Source: Capra hircus (taxonomy: Eukaryota; Chordata; Mammalia; Artiodactyla; Bovidae). Taken from it: DNA of 64,000 bases. The position numbers and the translations under genes are program-made. Where the stretch lies: the NCBI RefSeq assembly GCF_001704415.2, contig NC_030814.1, forward strand, positions 72,533,121 through 72,597,120. Direction: 5' to 3'. Shown here piece by piece: positions 49,640 to 61,097 of the stretch. A model generated the notes under the pieces. The model saw only the letters and a list, made by a program, of their open reading frames with translations, had not been told where the DNA came from and ran no database searches. The number at the start of each line of letters is the position of its first letter. The first letter of the stretch is position 1.

Positions 49640-50360
49640 TGCTGTGTGCACACCCATGTTCAAAGCAGCACTATTCACAATAACTAAAACATGGAAGCAA
49701 TCCAAGTGTCCATTGACAGACGGGTTTGTTGTTGTTGTTCAATTGCTCAGTCATGTCCGATTCTTTGTGATTCCATAGACTGCAGCACTCCAGGCTTCCT
49801 TGTCCTTCACCATTTCCTGGAGCTTGCTCAAACTCATGTCCATTGAGTCGATGATGCCATCCAACCATCTCATCCTCTGTTGTCCCCTTCGCCTCCTGCC
49901 TTCAATCTTTCCCAGTATCAGGGTCTCTTCCAATAAGTCCTCTCTTTGCACCAGGTGGCCAAAGTATAGGATGCATAAGCAAAATGTGGTCTATACATAC
50001 AATGGACTATTAGCCTTAAAAAGGGAAGGAATTTCAACACATAATGATATAAATGGACCTTGTTATGCTAAGTGAAACGAGCCAGTCACCTAAAGACACA
50101 AACTGATTCTACTTATTGGAGCTATTTAGAATAGTCAAAATCACAGACAGAAAGGAGAATGGTACTTACCAGGGGCCAGAGCGGGAGGAATGGGAAGTAA
50201 TTGTTTAGTGGGTATAGAGTTTCAGTTTTGTAAGGTGGAATGAGTTCTGGAGACAAACAACAATATGAGTGTCCTTAATACAACTGTATATTTGAAAATG
50301 GTTAAGATAGTAAATTTAATATTATTTATTTTACCAAAATTTTTTACAATTGAAAAACTA
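49640..50360 (+). mobile_element. L1 3' fragment split by a BovB insertion
   Basis: AAAGCAGCACTATTCACAAT and GGAAGCAATCCAAGTGTCCA lie before, and AATGGACTATTAGCCTTAAA after, the inserted BovB piece at 49728-49966. The L1 reading is continuous across it. Confidence 0.83.
49728..49966 (-). mobile_element. BovB 3' fragment inside L1
   Basis: (TTG)n, then TTGCTCAGTCATGTCCGATTC, CCATTTCCTGGAGCTTGCTC and CTTTGCACCAGGTGGCCAAAG, reverse orientation. Confidence 0.9.
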
Positions 50361-50364
50361 TGTG

Positions 50365-51545
50365 CTACAACAAGCTTAAAAAGTGATGAAATCTGGATGA
50401 AGGAAAGACCAATGAAAAAAATGAGGAGAAGTTAGCCCCTATAGAGTCCATAAAACATTTAAATATTTGCCTTGACGTTCCAGATAATTGTCAGAGGTGG
50501 GCCATGAATTGGGTTCTGAGCCTCCAAGCAGGCAAGGCAAAGAGGGAAACATGATCTGAGATCCATTAAGCCCAACATCCATCCAACGCACATACATACA
50601 TACAGAGAGAGAGAGAAACCTCACAAGGATTTGGGAATTGTGGTGTAATTCCTAACCTAATAGGTTTTACCTCTTGTGTGTCTCCAAGAAAAGGATGCTA
50701 CAGGATGTTGGATGGCACTTGACATGACTATTAAAATGTAGTTGCTAAGAAACCAGGTTCAGGATCAGGGGCTGAGTTCAATTGTAATGAGGCAAATTAC
50801 AGAACCTCCTGAATCCTCAGTTTCCTCATCTGTAAATTATGGGTAATATATGAAATCTACCTCAGAAGGTGGTGGTAAGGATGAAAATGAAGTCATGCAC
50901 TTAGAGTCACAACGACCAACACAGAGAGAAGGCTCACAGAATGTTAGTTTCGTAATGGTGTGGTGAGATCACTAGGGGCCTAGCTGGTAGGAGGAGCGAT
51001 GGGCACCTCTGCCCAAGGCTCCAGGCCCACCCCAGGCCAAGGGAGCTAGCCTGGTCTCTCTGCCTAGGACCACGTAGGACAAACCCCAGCCCCAGCCCCT
51101 GCCCTCGCTCCTGCTCTGACCCCTGGGGCCAACAGCTCTGAGTCACTGCTCTGGCCCTTACAGGGTGTGTCCTGGCCTTCCCAGACCTTTGGCCAGTGTG
51201 TGGATGAGCCAGGTGTGGCCAGATGGTGCTTTTTCCATCTCAAGGGCACCTGTCTGCCTGCCGTCAGGTGATCTGAGCAGCTCACTGGGCTCTGGGCTGT
51301 AATTGATCCAGGTATGTGTCAGTTTCAGAGAGTGGCAAGTGGCCAGCCACAAAATAGGCCTAAGAGGTCAGAATATGAACTCAGATGACTTAGGTCCTAA
51401 TCATCTCTCCACAGCTTACCAGCTGGGGGCCTTGGCAAGAGAGTTCATCTCCCAAACTTCAACGTCCTCATCTGTAAAATGGGCACAACTGCAGAAGCCA
51501 ACCCTTACGTTTGTTATAAAAAATAAGCAGGAAATGCGCTAAAGC
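50365..51545. other. Intergenic, unique, with MIR trace
   Basis: 50810-50910 carries GTTTCCTCATCTGTAAATTATGG-like MIR sequence. No gene seen. Confidence 0.4.
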
Positions 51546-51549
51546 ACGG

Positions 51550-51770
51550 GGGCTTCCAGGGTGGTGCTAGTGGTAAAGAAACTGCCTAAGCTGTGCAGGA
51601 GACACAAGAGACATGGGTTTGATCCCTGGGTTGGGAAGATCCCCTGCAGGAGGGCCTGGCAACCCACTCCAGTATTCTTGCCTGGAGAATCCCATGGACT
51701 GAGGATCCTGGCGGACTACAGTCCACGGGGTCACAAAGAGTCAGACATGACTGAAGCAACTTAGCACACA
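51550..51770 (+). mobile_element. Bov-tA SINE
   Basis: GGGTGGTGCTAGTGGTAAAGAA through AGTCAGACATGACTGAAGC. Confidence 0.92.
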
Positions 51771-51877
51771 CACGTGCACTAAAGCACTAGCACAGGGCAA
51801 GTGATAGAGAGGCGGTAGCAATTTGGACCTACACCAGGGTTTCTTCGCAGCCACTGTCTCAGGTGCATGGTTTTTAA

Positions 51878-52134
51878 AAGCTTTTTTTTTTAAATTATTA
51901 TTTATTTTTGGCTGCCCTGGGTCTTGGCTGTGGCACACAGGCTCTCTTCTGTTTGGGCCAGCAGAGGCTACTGTTTGCTGTGGTGCACAGGCTCTAGGGC
52001 ACAGAGGCTCAGTAGTTGTGGCGCATGGGCTTAGTTGCTCTACAGCATGCAGAATCTTCCCAGACTGGGGATCAAACCCGTGTCCCCCGCATTGCCCGGT
52101 GGATTCTTAACCACTGGACCACCAGGGAAGTCTC
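51878..52134 (-). mobile_element. CHR-type SINE
   Basis: TTTATTTTTGGCTGCCCTGG through TGGATTCTTAACCACTGGACC and ACCAGGGAAGTC, reverse orientation. Confidence 0.87.
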
Positions 52135-53399
52135 TTTAAAAGTTTTGATCAGAAAAATTTCTCGTTGCTTGTCTTTTCTGGCGATCTACTCTGTGCACTC
52201 ACTCTGTGCTCAGAAATTAATCAAGTTGAAATCAAGCCCTGACTTGTCCTGTGGTGTCTGGCAAGTCATTCCTCCCTGAGCTACAACTTCATCTGAAACA
52301 TGGAGTGTCCCCCTCACACCTCAACAGTGTATGGCTTCAGAGGTGACCTGGAAAGCCTGGGCTGAGTGTGTCTCTTTACTGTGCGTGTGTCCAACCCTTC
52401 CTCAACCTTCCAGCTTCACATACTTCTGCAGAATACAAGTTTCCTTCATCACTCTGTCTTACAGCTGAGGAACCAGCCTAAGGTATTAATATATAAACAG
52501 CCCCTTGGTGTCAGACTCACGACCTCCCATCCTAGAAAGAACTTGAGGACCCATGAGACCAACTCCTCACAACCCCCTCAGGCCTCTGAGCCCCTTCCCA
52601 GGGTACACATTCTCTCTAAAGGACCCCTTCCACAGGGCTGCTCTGCCACAGTTTGCACAGCTCCAGCGATGGGGAGCTCACCCCTTCCCCTGACCTTCAC
52701 TCTGTGGCCCCAACTGTATTTGTGTTTATGGAGCTGAGAGTTGCCTGAACACTTCCACTGGGCTTGACTTCAGGGAGTAACAGGCCCCATTTCCCCTCTC
52801 TGCTCTGCCACAACTTCCCCAGAGCCTTCCCTCAGGTTCTCCTCAACACTCCTCACCACCACCATCCCGGGAAGGTGTCACAGCCAGGAAGACCTGTGTT
52901 CCCACTCCAGCTCTTCTCAGCCTCAGTTTCCACATCAGGAAAATAGCGGGAAGTAAAATAGCACATGGCTGTCTCTGAGATGGAACAGGCCTCTGAGTCC
53001 CCCGCGAATGCGACCTGGTGTCACATGGCCCTCCTGGGGTCCCCTGCCTCTTCTGTGTCCCTTCAATGGACAGGAACTGATTGCTCACCTTGTCCAGGTG
53101 TGCTTGGCGGAGGACACTGGCTGGGTGGGGACAAGCGTCCCTGCCCCCACAGAGGGAAGCTCTGTGTGACAGCAGAGTAGGGCAGGCCACAAGGAAGGAA
53201 AGCGAAGCCCAGGTAGAGGGAATAGTGTGTTCAAAGCCCCACTAAGGAAAGAACCTGGCTCCTGGGAGAACTGAAAGATCAAGGCGGCTGGAACTCGGGG
53301 ATCATTTCTTCAAAGGATTGGGTGTCAAAAACCATTGCACATTCATTCAATAAGTTGCTAGCTGTCAAGTTAGAAAAGAAAGTAAAACAAAATAAATGA

Positions 53400-54075
53400 A
53401 CAACAACAAAAACTTGCCTTTGTTCATTGCAGTGTTATTCACAATAGCCAATACTTGAAAACAACCTAGGTGTCCAGGATAGATGAATGAATAAGCTGTG
53501 GTACATACATATATACCTGGACACACGATGGAATATTCCTCAGCCTTAAAAAATAAAGAAATCTTGCCATCTGCAACTACATGGACAGACCTGAGGGGCA
53601 CCATGCCAAGTGACACATGCTAAACAGGGACACACGCTAAGTGACACAAGTCAGTTAGAGAAAGGCAAGCACTGCATGATCTCATTGATACCTAGAACTT
53701 TTTTTTAAAGTCAAATACATAGAAACAGATTGTAAGGTGGTTTCCAGGAGCTGGGGGGTGGGGGAAACCAGGAAGTGTTGGTCAAAAGATACAAATTTTC
53801 AGTTACATGAGATGAGTAAATTCTGGGGATCTAATGTATAGCAAGGCGACTATAGTCAATAATACTGTATCTGCCTTATACTTGAAAGGTACTGTTGAGA
53901 GTAGCACAAAACAACCACAAAACATCAAAATGGTAACTATGTAGGTGAAGGATGCGTTCACTGACATTATTTAGGGAAAGGTTCTGCAGTATATACATGC
54001 ATTGAATAATACTGTACACCTTAAACTTACAAAACGTTCTATGTCAACATCAATCAGATCTCAATAAAGCTGGGG
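53400..54075 (+). mobile_element. L1 LINE 3' fragment
   Basis: AGTGTTATTCACAATAGCCA, TGGAATATTCCTCAGCC and CTAAGTGACACAAGTCAG, ending in TCTCAATAAAGCTG with an AATAAA. Confidence 0.82.
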
Positions 54076-54733
54076 GCAAGAAAGAACAGACTACTTGACA
54101 TCTACCACAGGTTGGATCTCAAAAAACATGATGCAGGATGAAAGAAGACAGCATTTACACAGAGAGTTATTCCACTGATATGAAGTTCTAGACACAAAAG
54201 CAAATCTACAGTGTCAGGGAGCAGGTCCATAGTTGTGATTGCGGGAAACTGACTTGGAGAGGGTAAGAGGGAACTTTCCAGAGTGATGAAAATGTTCTAG
54301 ATCTTGATTAGAATTTAGTTATACAGAGGTATACATTTATGAAGAATGTACACATAAGCTTTATTTTACTGTATAGCTACAAAGCATATCCTAAATTAGG
54401 CTTTAATGTAGTTCGGATTTTAAAAGAAGAAAACAAAACCTGTGTTTGCTAAAGGATGAACCAGAGTGAGGTAGAAAGCAGGTTCTGGATGCCAGGCCTG
54501 GACAGAAATCCTGAGCCCTGTCACTTCCTAGCAAAAATCCCTCAGCTCGCTATACTTCAGCTTTCGAATCTATAAAACAGGGACACTAATAATATTCCCA
54601 CACTGGGTAGAACTCAACAAATGTAAGCTTTAAAAAATAAGGCGGCCTCGAGGCAGCGGGCCCTCCCTCGGCAGAGAGTGCCAAATCCTGGGCTGAGGAA
54701 AGAGGGCAGCCTGTGAGAGTAAGGTCTGTAGGG

Positions 54734-54751
54734 ACTACAGCTCCCAGCATG
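54734..54751 (+). promoter_or_regulatory. ZNF143/Staf-like motif 1
   Basis: ACTACAGCTCCCAGCATG matches the ZNF143 consensus ACTACAATTCCCAGCATG with two differences. Confidence 0.65.
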
Positions 54752-54770
54752 ACCCTGATGGAGCGGGGCG

Positions 54771-54786
54771 CGATGGGAGTTGTAGT
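54771..54786 (-). promoter_or_regulatory. ZNF143/Staf-like motif 2, inverted
   Basis: The - strand reads ACTACAACTCCCATCG, in inverted orientation 20 bp from motif 1. Confidence 0.6.
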
Positions 54787-55051
54787 CCTAGCCAGCTAAT
54801 TACACCCTAGGATGCAGTCGGCGGGGATGCCCTCTGCATCCCAGGCCTGAGCAGGTATTCACACTTTGTTCCAGGCTGGCTCTAGCAATGGACAGAAGCA
54901 TTCTCTTGTCGCTAGTCTCCCTACATCCCGAAGAAGGTTATCATCATTCCCATTTCACAGAACAGGAAACTGAAGCTCAGAGAATGACCCACAGAGAGCA
55001 ACCAAGATCTGCTGACCTCAGAGTCTTTGCTCTTTGTATGTAGATCCCTGA

Positions 55052-55067
55052 CACCTCTCTCTCTCTT

Positions 55068-55146
<79 letters not shown>
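55052..55146. repeat. (CT)n(CA)n compound microsatellite
   Basis: About 60 bases of CT with a few TTT interruptions, followed by about 15 CA units. It flanks the GC-rich island. Confidence 0.95.
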
Positions 55147-55147
<1 letters not shown>

Positions 55148-55269
55148 TCCAAAGCTGAGGGAGGGGAACAAACTCTCCGCGAAGCAAAGGGTCTTTGAAC
55201 GGCCACAGGCTCGTATTATCTTTCCTATTTAGTCACTCATCCAAGGTCACACAGGTACCAAAGGGGTCG

Positions 55270-55950
55270 CCTAAGGTGCCAGACCCTGTAAGCCTCGCCC
55301 TTGCGCGCCCCTTGCGGCCGGACACTGAGTGGGCGTGGCCGAGACACGCTCCGCCTCCTTCCACCCTCCGCTCCCGCGCTCTTGGTGCAGTCCAGGTACT
55401 TCCATACGTGCGCGGGAGCGAGGGTGAAGCTACGTTGCTGCTGTAGACCCCGCGCGCGCGCGCGCGCGCCCGGGTGAAGAGGTCTGTGGACCGTTCCACT
55501 GCGTGGGGCCAAAGGGGGGACCGCGGCAGGCGGCGCTCGGGCCGCAGCGGGACCAGGACCCCGGGCTGCAGCGGGAGCAACGCGCCGGCCGCCCGGTGGG
55601 GTTAGAGCCCCGCCGCGGCCCCAGGTAACGCACGGCCTGGACCCTGCGCCGTGCGCCCCAGACGCAGGCCCAACGAGGATGGAGCGATAGGGGGCGGCAG
55701 TGGGCTGGCAGTGTAGCGCAGGGACCTCCAGCGAGGCCAGAGTCCGCCGGGCTGCGTCCGCTGGGCGGGAGCTTGCAGTCCTGGGACTCTGGGTCACCGC
55801 CGCTCCGCCCGCTGTCTAGTGTTCCCGTACGGGGAGCCCCTGGGAACTACAACTCCCAGAGTGCCCTGCGTTCCACGCATGCTCCGATCGCAACCCCTGG
55901 CGAGTCCCGGCTAGAGCTGGAGCCCAGGAGTCCGGGACAGAGCTGCAGTG
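55270..55950. promoter_or_regulatory. GC-rich CpG island, candidate promoter
   Basis: Dense CpG, including (CG)9 at 55451-55468. A + strand splice-donor-like CCCAG|GTAACG ends at 55624, and a third ZNF143-like motif lies at 55846. It sits about 6 kb from the RNF44 promoter, on the CDHR2 5' side. It could serve an upstream first exon of CDHR2 (-) or of RNF44 (+); the sequence does not decide. The long overlapping ORFs here are GC-driven and have no family signature. Confidence 0.6.
55846..55870 (+). promoter_or_regulatory. ZNF143/Staf-like motif 3
   Basis: ACTACAACTCCCAGAGTGCC followed by CTGCG agrees with the extended ZNF143 consensus, including the TGC/CTGCG end. Confidence 0.7.
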
Positions 55951-55999
55951 CTTTGACCTCCTTAGGGCTGCCCCAAACACTTTACCAGCGCTCCTTGTC

Positions 56000-57630
56000 C
56001 CAGCTGCTGGGGATCCAGCGCGACTCGAACCTTGCCCTGGGGCTGCCTCGGGTCGGAAGAACAGGCCACTGCACGCCAGCGGCGTGGGTACTGCTTTGAG
56101 GGTAAAGGAAGGCGCGGGGTCTCCAGAGGGTCTGTGTCTTGCCCAAGGTCACACACTCTGTTGCCTGAGGGCTATGAAGCCCGAGTCGAGATGGGGCCGG
56201 GGTAAGAAAGACGATGTGGGTGTAGGAAGCTGGCCTTGTTGGAGGGAAAATGGGGAATTCAGCTGGACTCATCTCCCGGGAGCTGCCAGGCTTCCACATT
56301 CTTGGAGCCCCCGATTTTCATCTCTGGATGCTGTGGTGACCCATACCCGCTCCTTCCTTTGCAGACCCTATGGGTTCTACGGGTGACAGCTATAGCAGGG
56401 AGGGAGTCAGAAAGGGGATCCCCTCCCGTTGCCCTACCCACAAAGCTCACACCCTTCAAGCGCACGATGTCTTCCAGTACCGTGGAAAATGAGCACACAG
56501 TGGAAGCCACTATTGACTCACAGTCACCCCTGTTTTCACTGGACAAACGGTGAGCCTCATAGAGGTGGCAGCTTTCTCATAGTCTAGGTGGCTGGCTTCT
56601 GAGGCACAGCACTTAACCATCCGTGTCTGCTGCCCTCTCAGTAGCCTGTAGGAGATGAACAGCAGTGCTGCACACACTAAGCGCTCAGGAAATGTCATCT
56701 GTCACTACTGTTGTCATCATCCTGGTTTTACAGAAGTGAGACTGAGGAAGAGAGAGGCCACATCACTGACCAAGACTCAGAGCTGGGGCCAGAGTGTTGC
56801 AGCCTTGAACCCAGACCTGGGAACACCTTTATAGACAGGCCACCCTCCCCCGTATGCATAAACAGCCTCTGCTTTTTAGGGCAACCAAAGTTTGGGGCTC
56901 AGGTGTGTTCAAGCCTGCCATAAGCAGCAAGGACTTGGCAGAGTGGGGCCCATCAACCCCTACCCTAGTGTGTGAGGCTCAAGTCTGATGCTCTGGGGTA
57001 GCTGGGAGGTCTGTGTCCTGAGCTGGCTTTACCAGGCTGTGCTGTGTGTTCCTGGACCATCCCTCAGTCTCTGTGTTCTGCCAGCTTCACTTGGGAAGGC
57101 TGCTGGGCCCTGCATCTGGAGGAGGGCTTGAGGGCTCTTAGAAGAAAGGAGTGGAGTACTTTCTGACACCTGATGGAGGGAAGGAGGCAGCCAGCTATCC
57201 AGGGTTTTAGGTAGGCAGGTGGAATAGGGGAGGCCCCAGCAGGATCCATCTCTTGCAGAGTCCTGGGGTGGAAGCTGGAATGTAGGTAGAATCCAGTACT
57301 TTGCCTTCAAGGGACCAGGGTTCAAATCCCTCTCTGCCTTTCTTCCAGTCTGTGATCTGGAGAGGCTTTTTCCCCAAGGACATCTGTGCTTTTGATTATT
57401 GGACACCTGGAGACCCTGTGTTGGCATTTGCATTGCATGAACCAAACTTAATGTTAGATTAAAATGTGACCCATGTTTGCCCCTTCATGGCTATGTAATG
57501 GTGGGTAAGTCACGTCCTCTTTTGCCCAAGCTTCCTCATCTGTAAAGTGGAGTACACACTGATACCTAGCTTTAGGTCACTGGGAGGACCAATGAGATGA
57601 TCAGGGTAGGATTTACTCAGATCATGCAGG
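56000..57630. other. Intergenic, unique, no gene recognised
   Basis: GC-moderate sequence between the island and the 408-bp-spaced repeats. It has several short ORFs without family features. Confidence 0.4.
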
Positions 57631-57635
57631 AGACT

Positions 57636-57755
57636 CCAGAACTCTGATTTCTCCACAGAACTTCATGGGAGGTACTTGGCCAAGAGTGAGCCACCCCCAT
57701 TGGTCATTTCTGGAGCTCCCTGGGCCACACTTCTGGGAACTGGGTCAAGGGGAAT
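57636..57755 (+). repeat. Direct repeat copy 1 (pair with 58044)
   Basis: From CCAGAACTCTGATTTCTCC to TGGGTCAAGGGG, roughly 93-95% identical by eye to 58044-58163. Confidence 0.88.
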
Positions 57756-58043
57756 CATTTCCTGAGCCATTTTCTTCATCTGTAAGATGAAAGTAACAGA
57801 ACCTGCCTTCAGAAGGGTAGGGGCAGGGTAGGGTGATGAGGGTGAGGCACACAGTAGGTATATAGGCCACGGGCCCACACTGGGGTTCCAAAGCAGAAGA
57901 TTCATCAATGAGAGGAAAGTCCAGATTCCTGACTTCCCTGGGAAATTGGGTAAAATTGAGCCTCCTTCCCGCTTGCTCCAGAGTGATTTTGCATGTGCCC
58001 AGGAAAGTTTTTCAGGTTAGGGTTAGAGTGGACGTGTTATTGG

Positions 58044-58163
58044 CCAGAACTCCCGATTTCTCCACAGAACTTCATGGGAGGTGCTTACCCAAGAGTGAGC
58101 CACCCCTATCGGTCATTTCTGGAGCTCCTTGGGCCACACTTCTGGGAACTGGGTCAAGGGGAG
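58044..58163 (+). repeat. Direct repeat copy 2 (pair with 57636)
   Basis: From CCAGAACTCCCGATTTCTCC to TGGGTCAAGGGG. The starts are 408 bp apart. The sequence between the copies is not itself repeated. Confidence 0.88.
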
Positions 58164-58645
58164 TGGGAGATGTGTTATTGGCCTCTTGTCCTGTGGCGAA
58201 AAACTTGAGGGCTGTGGGGATTTGCTGAGGGTGTCTCAGGGACCTAAACCAGAGGGTCACGTGTGAGATAAGGCAGGACGAAGATTTCCTGGCCCTGAAG
58301 CATTAGGGGCAAGGAAGAGCAACCCAGAGCTCCTTCCTTGGACATCCACTGTCCAGTGTGAGCCAGGCCCTGCTGGGGGTAGAAGGAGCAGCCCCATGAC
58401 ATGCCTTCTGCTGTCCTGATGCGGTGTGATAATAGGCGTGCTATGTATTGTAGAAACCAGGAGACAGGTCAGGAGAGGCTCCAAGTAGGCAGCCTTTGAG
58501 CTGAACCCCTAAAGTTGAGCAGAGTTTGGCCACAGGTGAGGAGGGGATGTTGAGGACACTTTAGGCAGAGAGAATGGGACAATCAGAGCGCTCGTTTCTT
58601 CAAAGGAGTAAGTAGATTATGGAGTAGTAACTGGAGTCACTTCCT

Positions 58646-58845
58646 GTGTGGTGTGGTGTCTGACTCTTGCGACCCCATGGACTGGAGCCTGCCAGGCTCC
58701 TCTGTCCATGGGATTCTCCAGGCAAGAATACTGCAGTGGGTTGCCATTTCCTTCTCCAGGGCATCTTCCCAACCCAGGGATTGAACCCAGGTCTCCTGCA
58801 TTGCAGGCGGATTCTTTACCAACTGAACTATGAGGGAATCCCAGA
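58646..58845 (-). mobile_element. Bov-tA SINE
   Basis: GACTCTTGCGACCCCATGGAC through CAACTGAACTATGAGGGAATCC. Confidence 0.9.
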
Positions 58846-58849
58846 GTGT

Positions 58850-59170
58850 TAGTCACTCAGTTGTGTCCAACTCTTTTCGACCCCATGGACTGTAGTCTGC
58901 CTCTGTCCATGGAATTCTACAGACGAGAGTAGTGGAGTGGGTACATTTCCCTTCTCCAGGGGATCTTCCTAACCCAGGGATTGAACCTGGTTCTCTCTCC
59001 ATGGCAACCCATTCCAGTATTCTTGCCTGGAAAATCCCATGGACGGAAGAACCTGGTTAAGCTACAGTCCATGGGGTCGCAAAGAGTAGGACATGACTGA
59101 GTGACTTCACTCACTCACTCCTGCACTGCAGGCAGATTCTTACCATCTGAGCCTAGTAAGGATTCCCACA
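58850..59170 (-). mobile_element. Bov-tA SINE split by an inverted SINE fragment
   Basis: The first part runs from AGTCACTCAGTTGTGTCCAAC to AACCTGGTTCTC (about 58999). It resumes at about 59120 with TCCTGCACTGCAGGCAGATTC. The insert reads in the opposite direction. Confidence 0.85.
59000..59120 (+). mobile_element. Bov-A SINE fragment nested in opposite orientation
   Basis: CATGGCAACCCATTCCAGTA through TAGGACATGACTGAGTGAC; it interrupts the - strand Bov-tA around it. Confidence 0.85.
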
Positions 59171-60915
59171 CTGTGGCCTCAGGCAAGTCGCTTCCCTTCC
59201 TTGAGCCTCAGATCCTCACCTGTAAAATGAGATTACCCCTGTGGTGTCTCAGTGAAGGCTGAATGTCAGTGCACTTAAAAGTGCTGAATCCTCTCAGGCA
59301 AGGAGGAGATTACTGAGACATGAAGTGATCATGACAGGACTGTGTGCAAATCAAATGGCATGAAGTGAAGGTCAGGGTGCATCTAGGCCTGAATTCAAAG
59401 ATGGGGAAGTTCAGCACAAGCTAGAGACTTCACAGCTTCCTGTAAGAGGTGAGATGGGAGCCTAGCTTCAAGGGGCAGAGCAGAGGAATAGATTGGTAGA
59501 AGGGAAGAGAGAGGCAGGGAAGGCCAGAGGGAACACAGCCATGTAGCTGTGGGAGAGAGGCTGGGGAGAAGTGAGCCTGAAAAGTTTGGTGGGGGAAGCT
59601 TGTCTTGTTAAGCACAGCCCTGAAAGCTAGGCATTAGGGAGCCATTGCAGGTTCTACCCCTATCCAGGCAAGCAGGGGTTGGTCTGTGTAGGCACTTTGA
59701 GTGTAGGACAGATTTTCTGATTGCTTTTATGGAGTGAGAAAAATAAAAGGTTGGAAGGGATTTAGGGGGAGGGAGAGTTGCTGTTAAGGGGATGGTTAGA
59801 GAAAGGCAGCCCCATTTATTCTCATGTACCCATAGTTTAATTGTGATGGAGAGAGTTTGGCATTCCAGGTAATATCTGTAGCATGCCTCCTGAATTTGAT
59901 CTCTCGTCCCTACAGGTCTGCAAATAGCACCTGGATACCATTTTCAGTTTTTGTGTTATTGGCTGCACATCCACAGTATGGTGTCAGATTGTTGCTGCTC
60001 TAAACATTACTTGGATAGGCATGTCTGTTCCCCAGACTTCCTTCAGGGTTGTTTCTATTGGATGCCTCTAAAGGAACACAAGTTTTAATGACTGGAAATC
60101 CTTAAGACACACTGTTTTGCAGTAATTTTCTCTAGAATTTTCAGTAGGTTATACAGGATAGTTGTTTTTTTTTTTTTTTTTAAACAGCAAATATACAAAA
60201 GCATATCGAATTAAAAATTTTCCCTCCTGGCCCAGTGCTCTCCTTCAGGTCTCCATGAGGGCAGTTATTCAGTCTCCTGTATACCCTTCCAAAAATATTC
60301 TATTCTGATACCGAATATATCCTATTTTAAAAAAATTGATACTGCTACCCTCAGTTCAGTATCTTTCAGTTTTGAAATCTGGGGTTATGAAATATACCAA
60401 AGCAGCAGAGAAAATCACACACAGGCACACGCCCAGCAGCCCCACTACACAGGCTTAGCAGATGTTTTAACATTCGTGCTGGTATCTCGTGTAGGGCTGA
60501 TTCGGAGGTAGCCCTGTGTCAGTGAAGCTCCATCTAGAGGAGTCTAGTTATGGATTATGTGTGTAGTTTATATTAGGCCTGTCCCCAGCTCTTGAATATT
60601 TTAAATATTATTGATTTCTCTTTTTTTTTCCCCCCATCGATATGGAGGTAATACCCCATTTTGTATAATGTCCCCAGGCAGACATGGAGGCAGAGGGGAA
60701 CGAAGCTAGGCTTTGTCTTGGATTCAAGCTTCACCTCAGCAGTGTGACCTTGGGTTAATGACACCCCTCTTGATGTTCTTTACCTTTGTAAAATGGGCAG
60801 GTTGTAATAATCCGTCTCATAGGAATATTGTAGAAAACTAAAGACTTCATTGGGTTTAGTTACACTATCCACCTAGGCAAGGAGCTCTCCTACGCCTCGC
60901 CTAGAGCAATTAGAG
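59171..60915. other. Intergenic, unique, no gene recognised
   Basis: Contains T and A homopolymer runs (60163-60181) and no ORF or splice pattern that I can support. Confidence 0.4.
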
Positions 60916-60917
60916 CG

Positions 60918-61012
60918 CAGGTGGCCTGGAGAATATCATGGACCGAGGAGACTAATGGGCTACAGTCTAGCGGCTTGCAAAGAATCGGACAGGACTGATG
61001 GATTAACACTTC
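60918..61012 (+). mobile_element. Bov-A SINE fragment
   Basis: GGCCTGGAGAATATCATGGAC through ATCGGACAGGACTGATGG, directly upstream of the RNF44 promoter. Confidence 0.75.
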
Positions 61013-61097
61013 CTTTTCACGCCTCCTACTCTAGCTTCAAACTGTTCCCCGCCCCTTTCCCTGGCCACGCTAGGGGCGGGCCGGTTAAATGTGTTTG

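Noticed and set aside
55237..55797. 186- and 115-residue - strand ORFs in the CpG island
   Set aside because: Arg/Ala/Pro-rich GC-driven ORFs. No recognisable protein, and CDHR2 has no such N-terminus.
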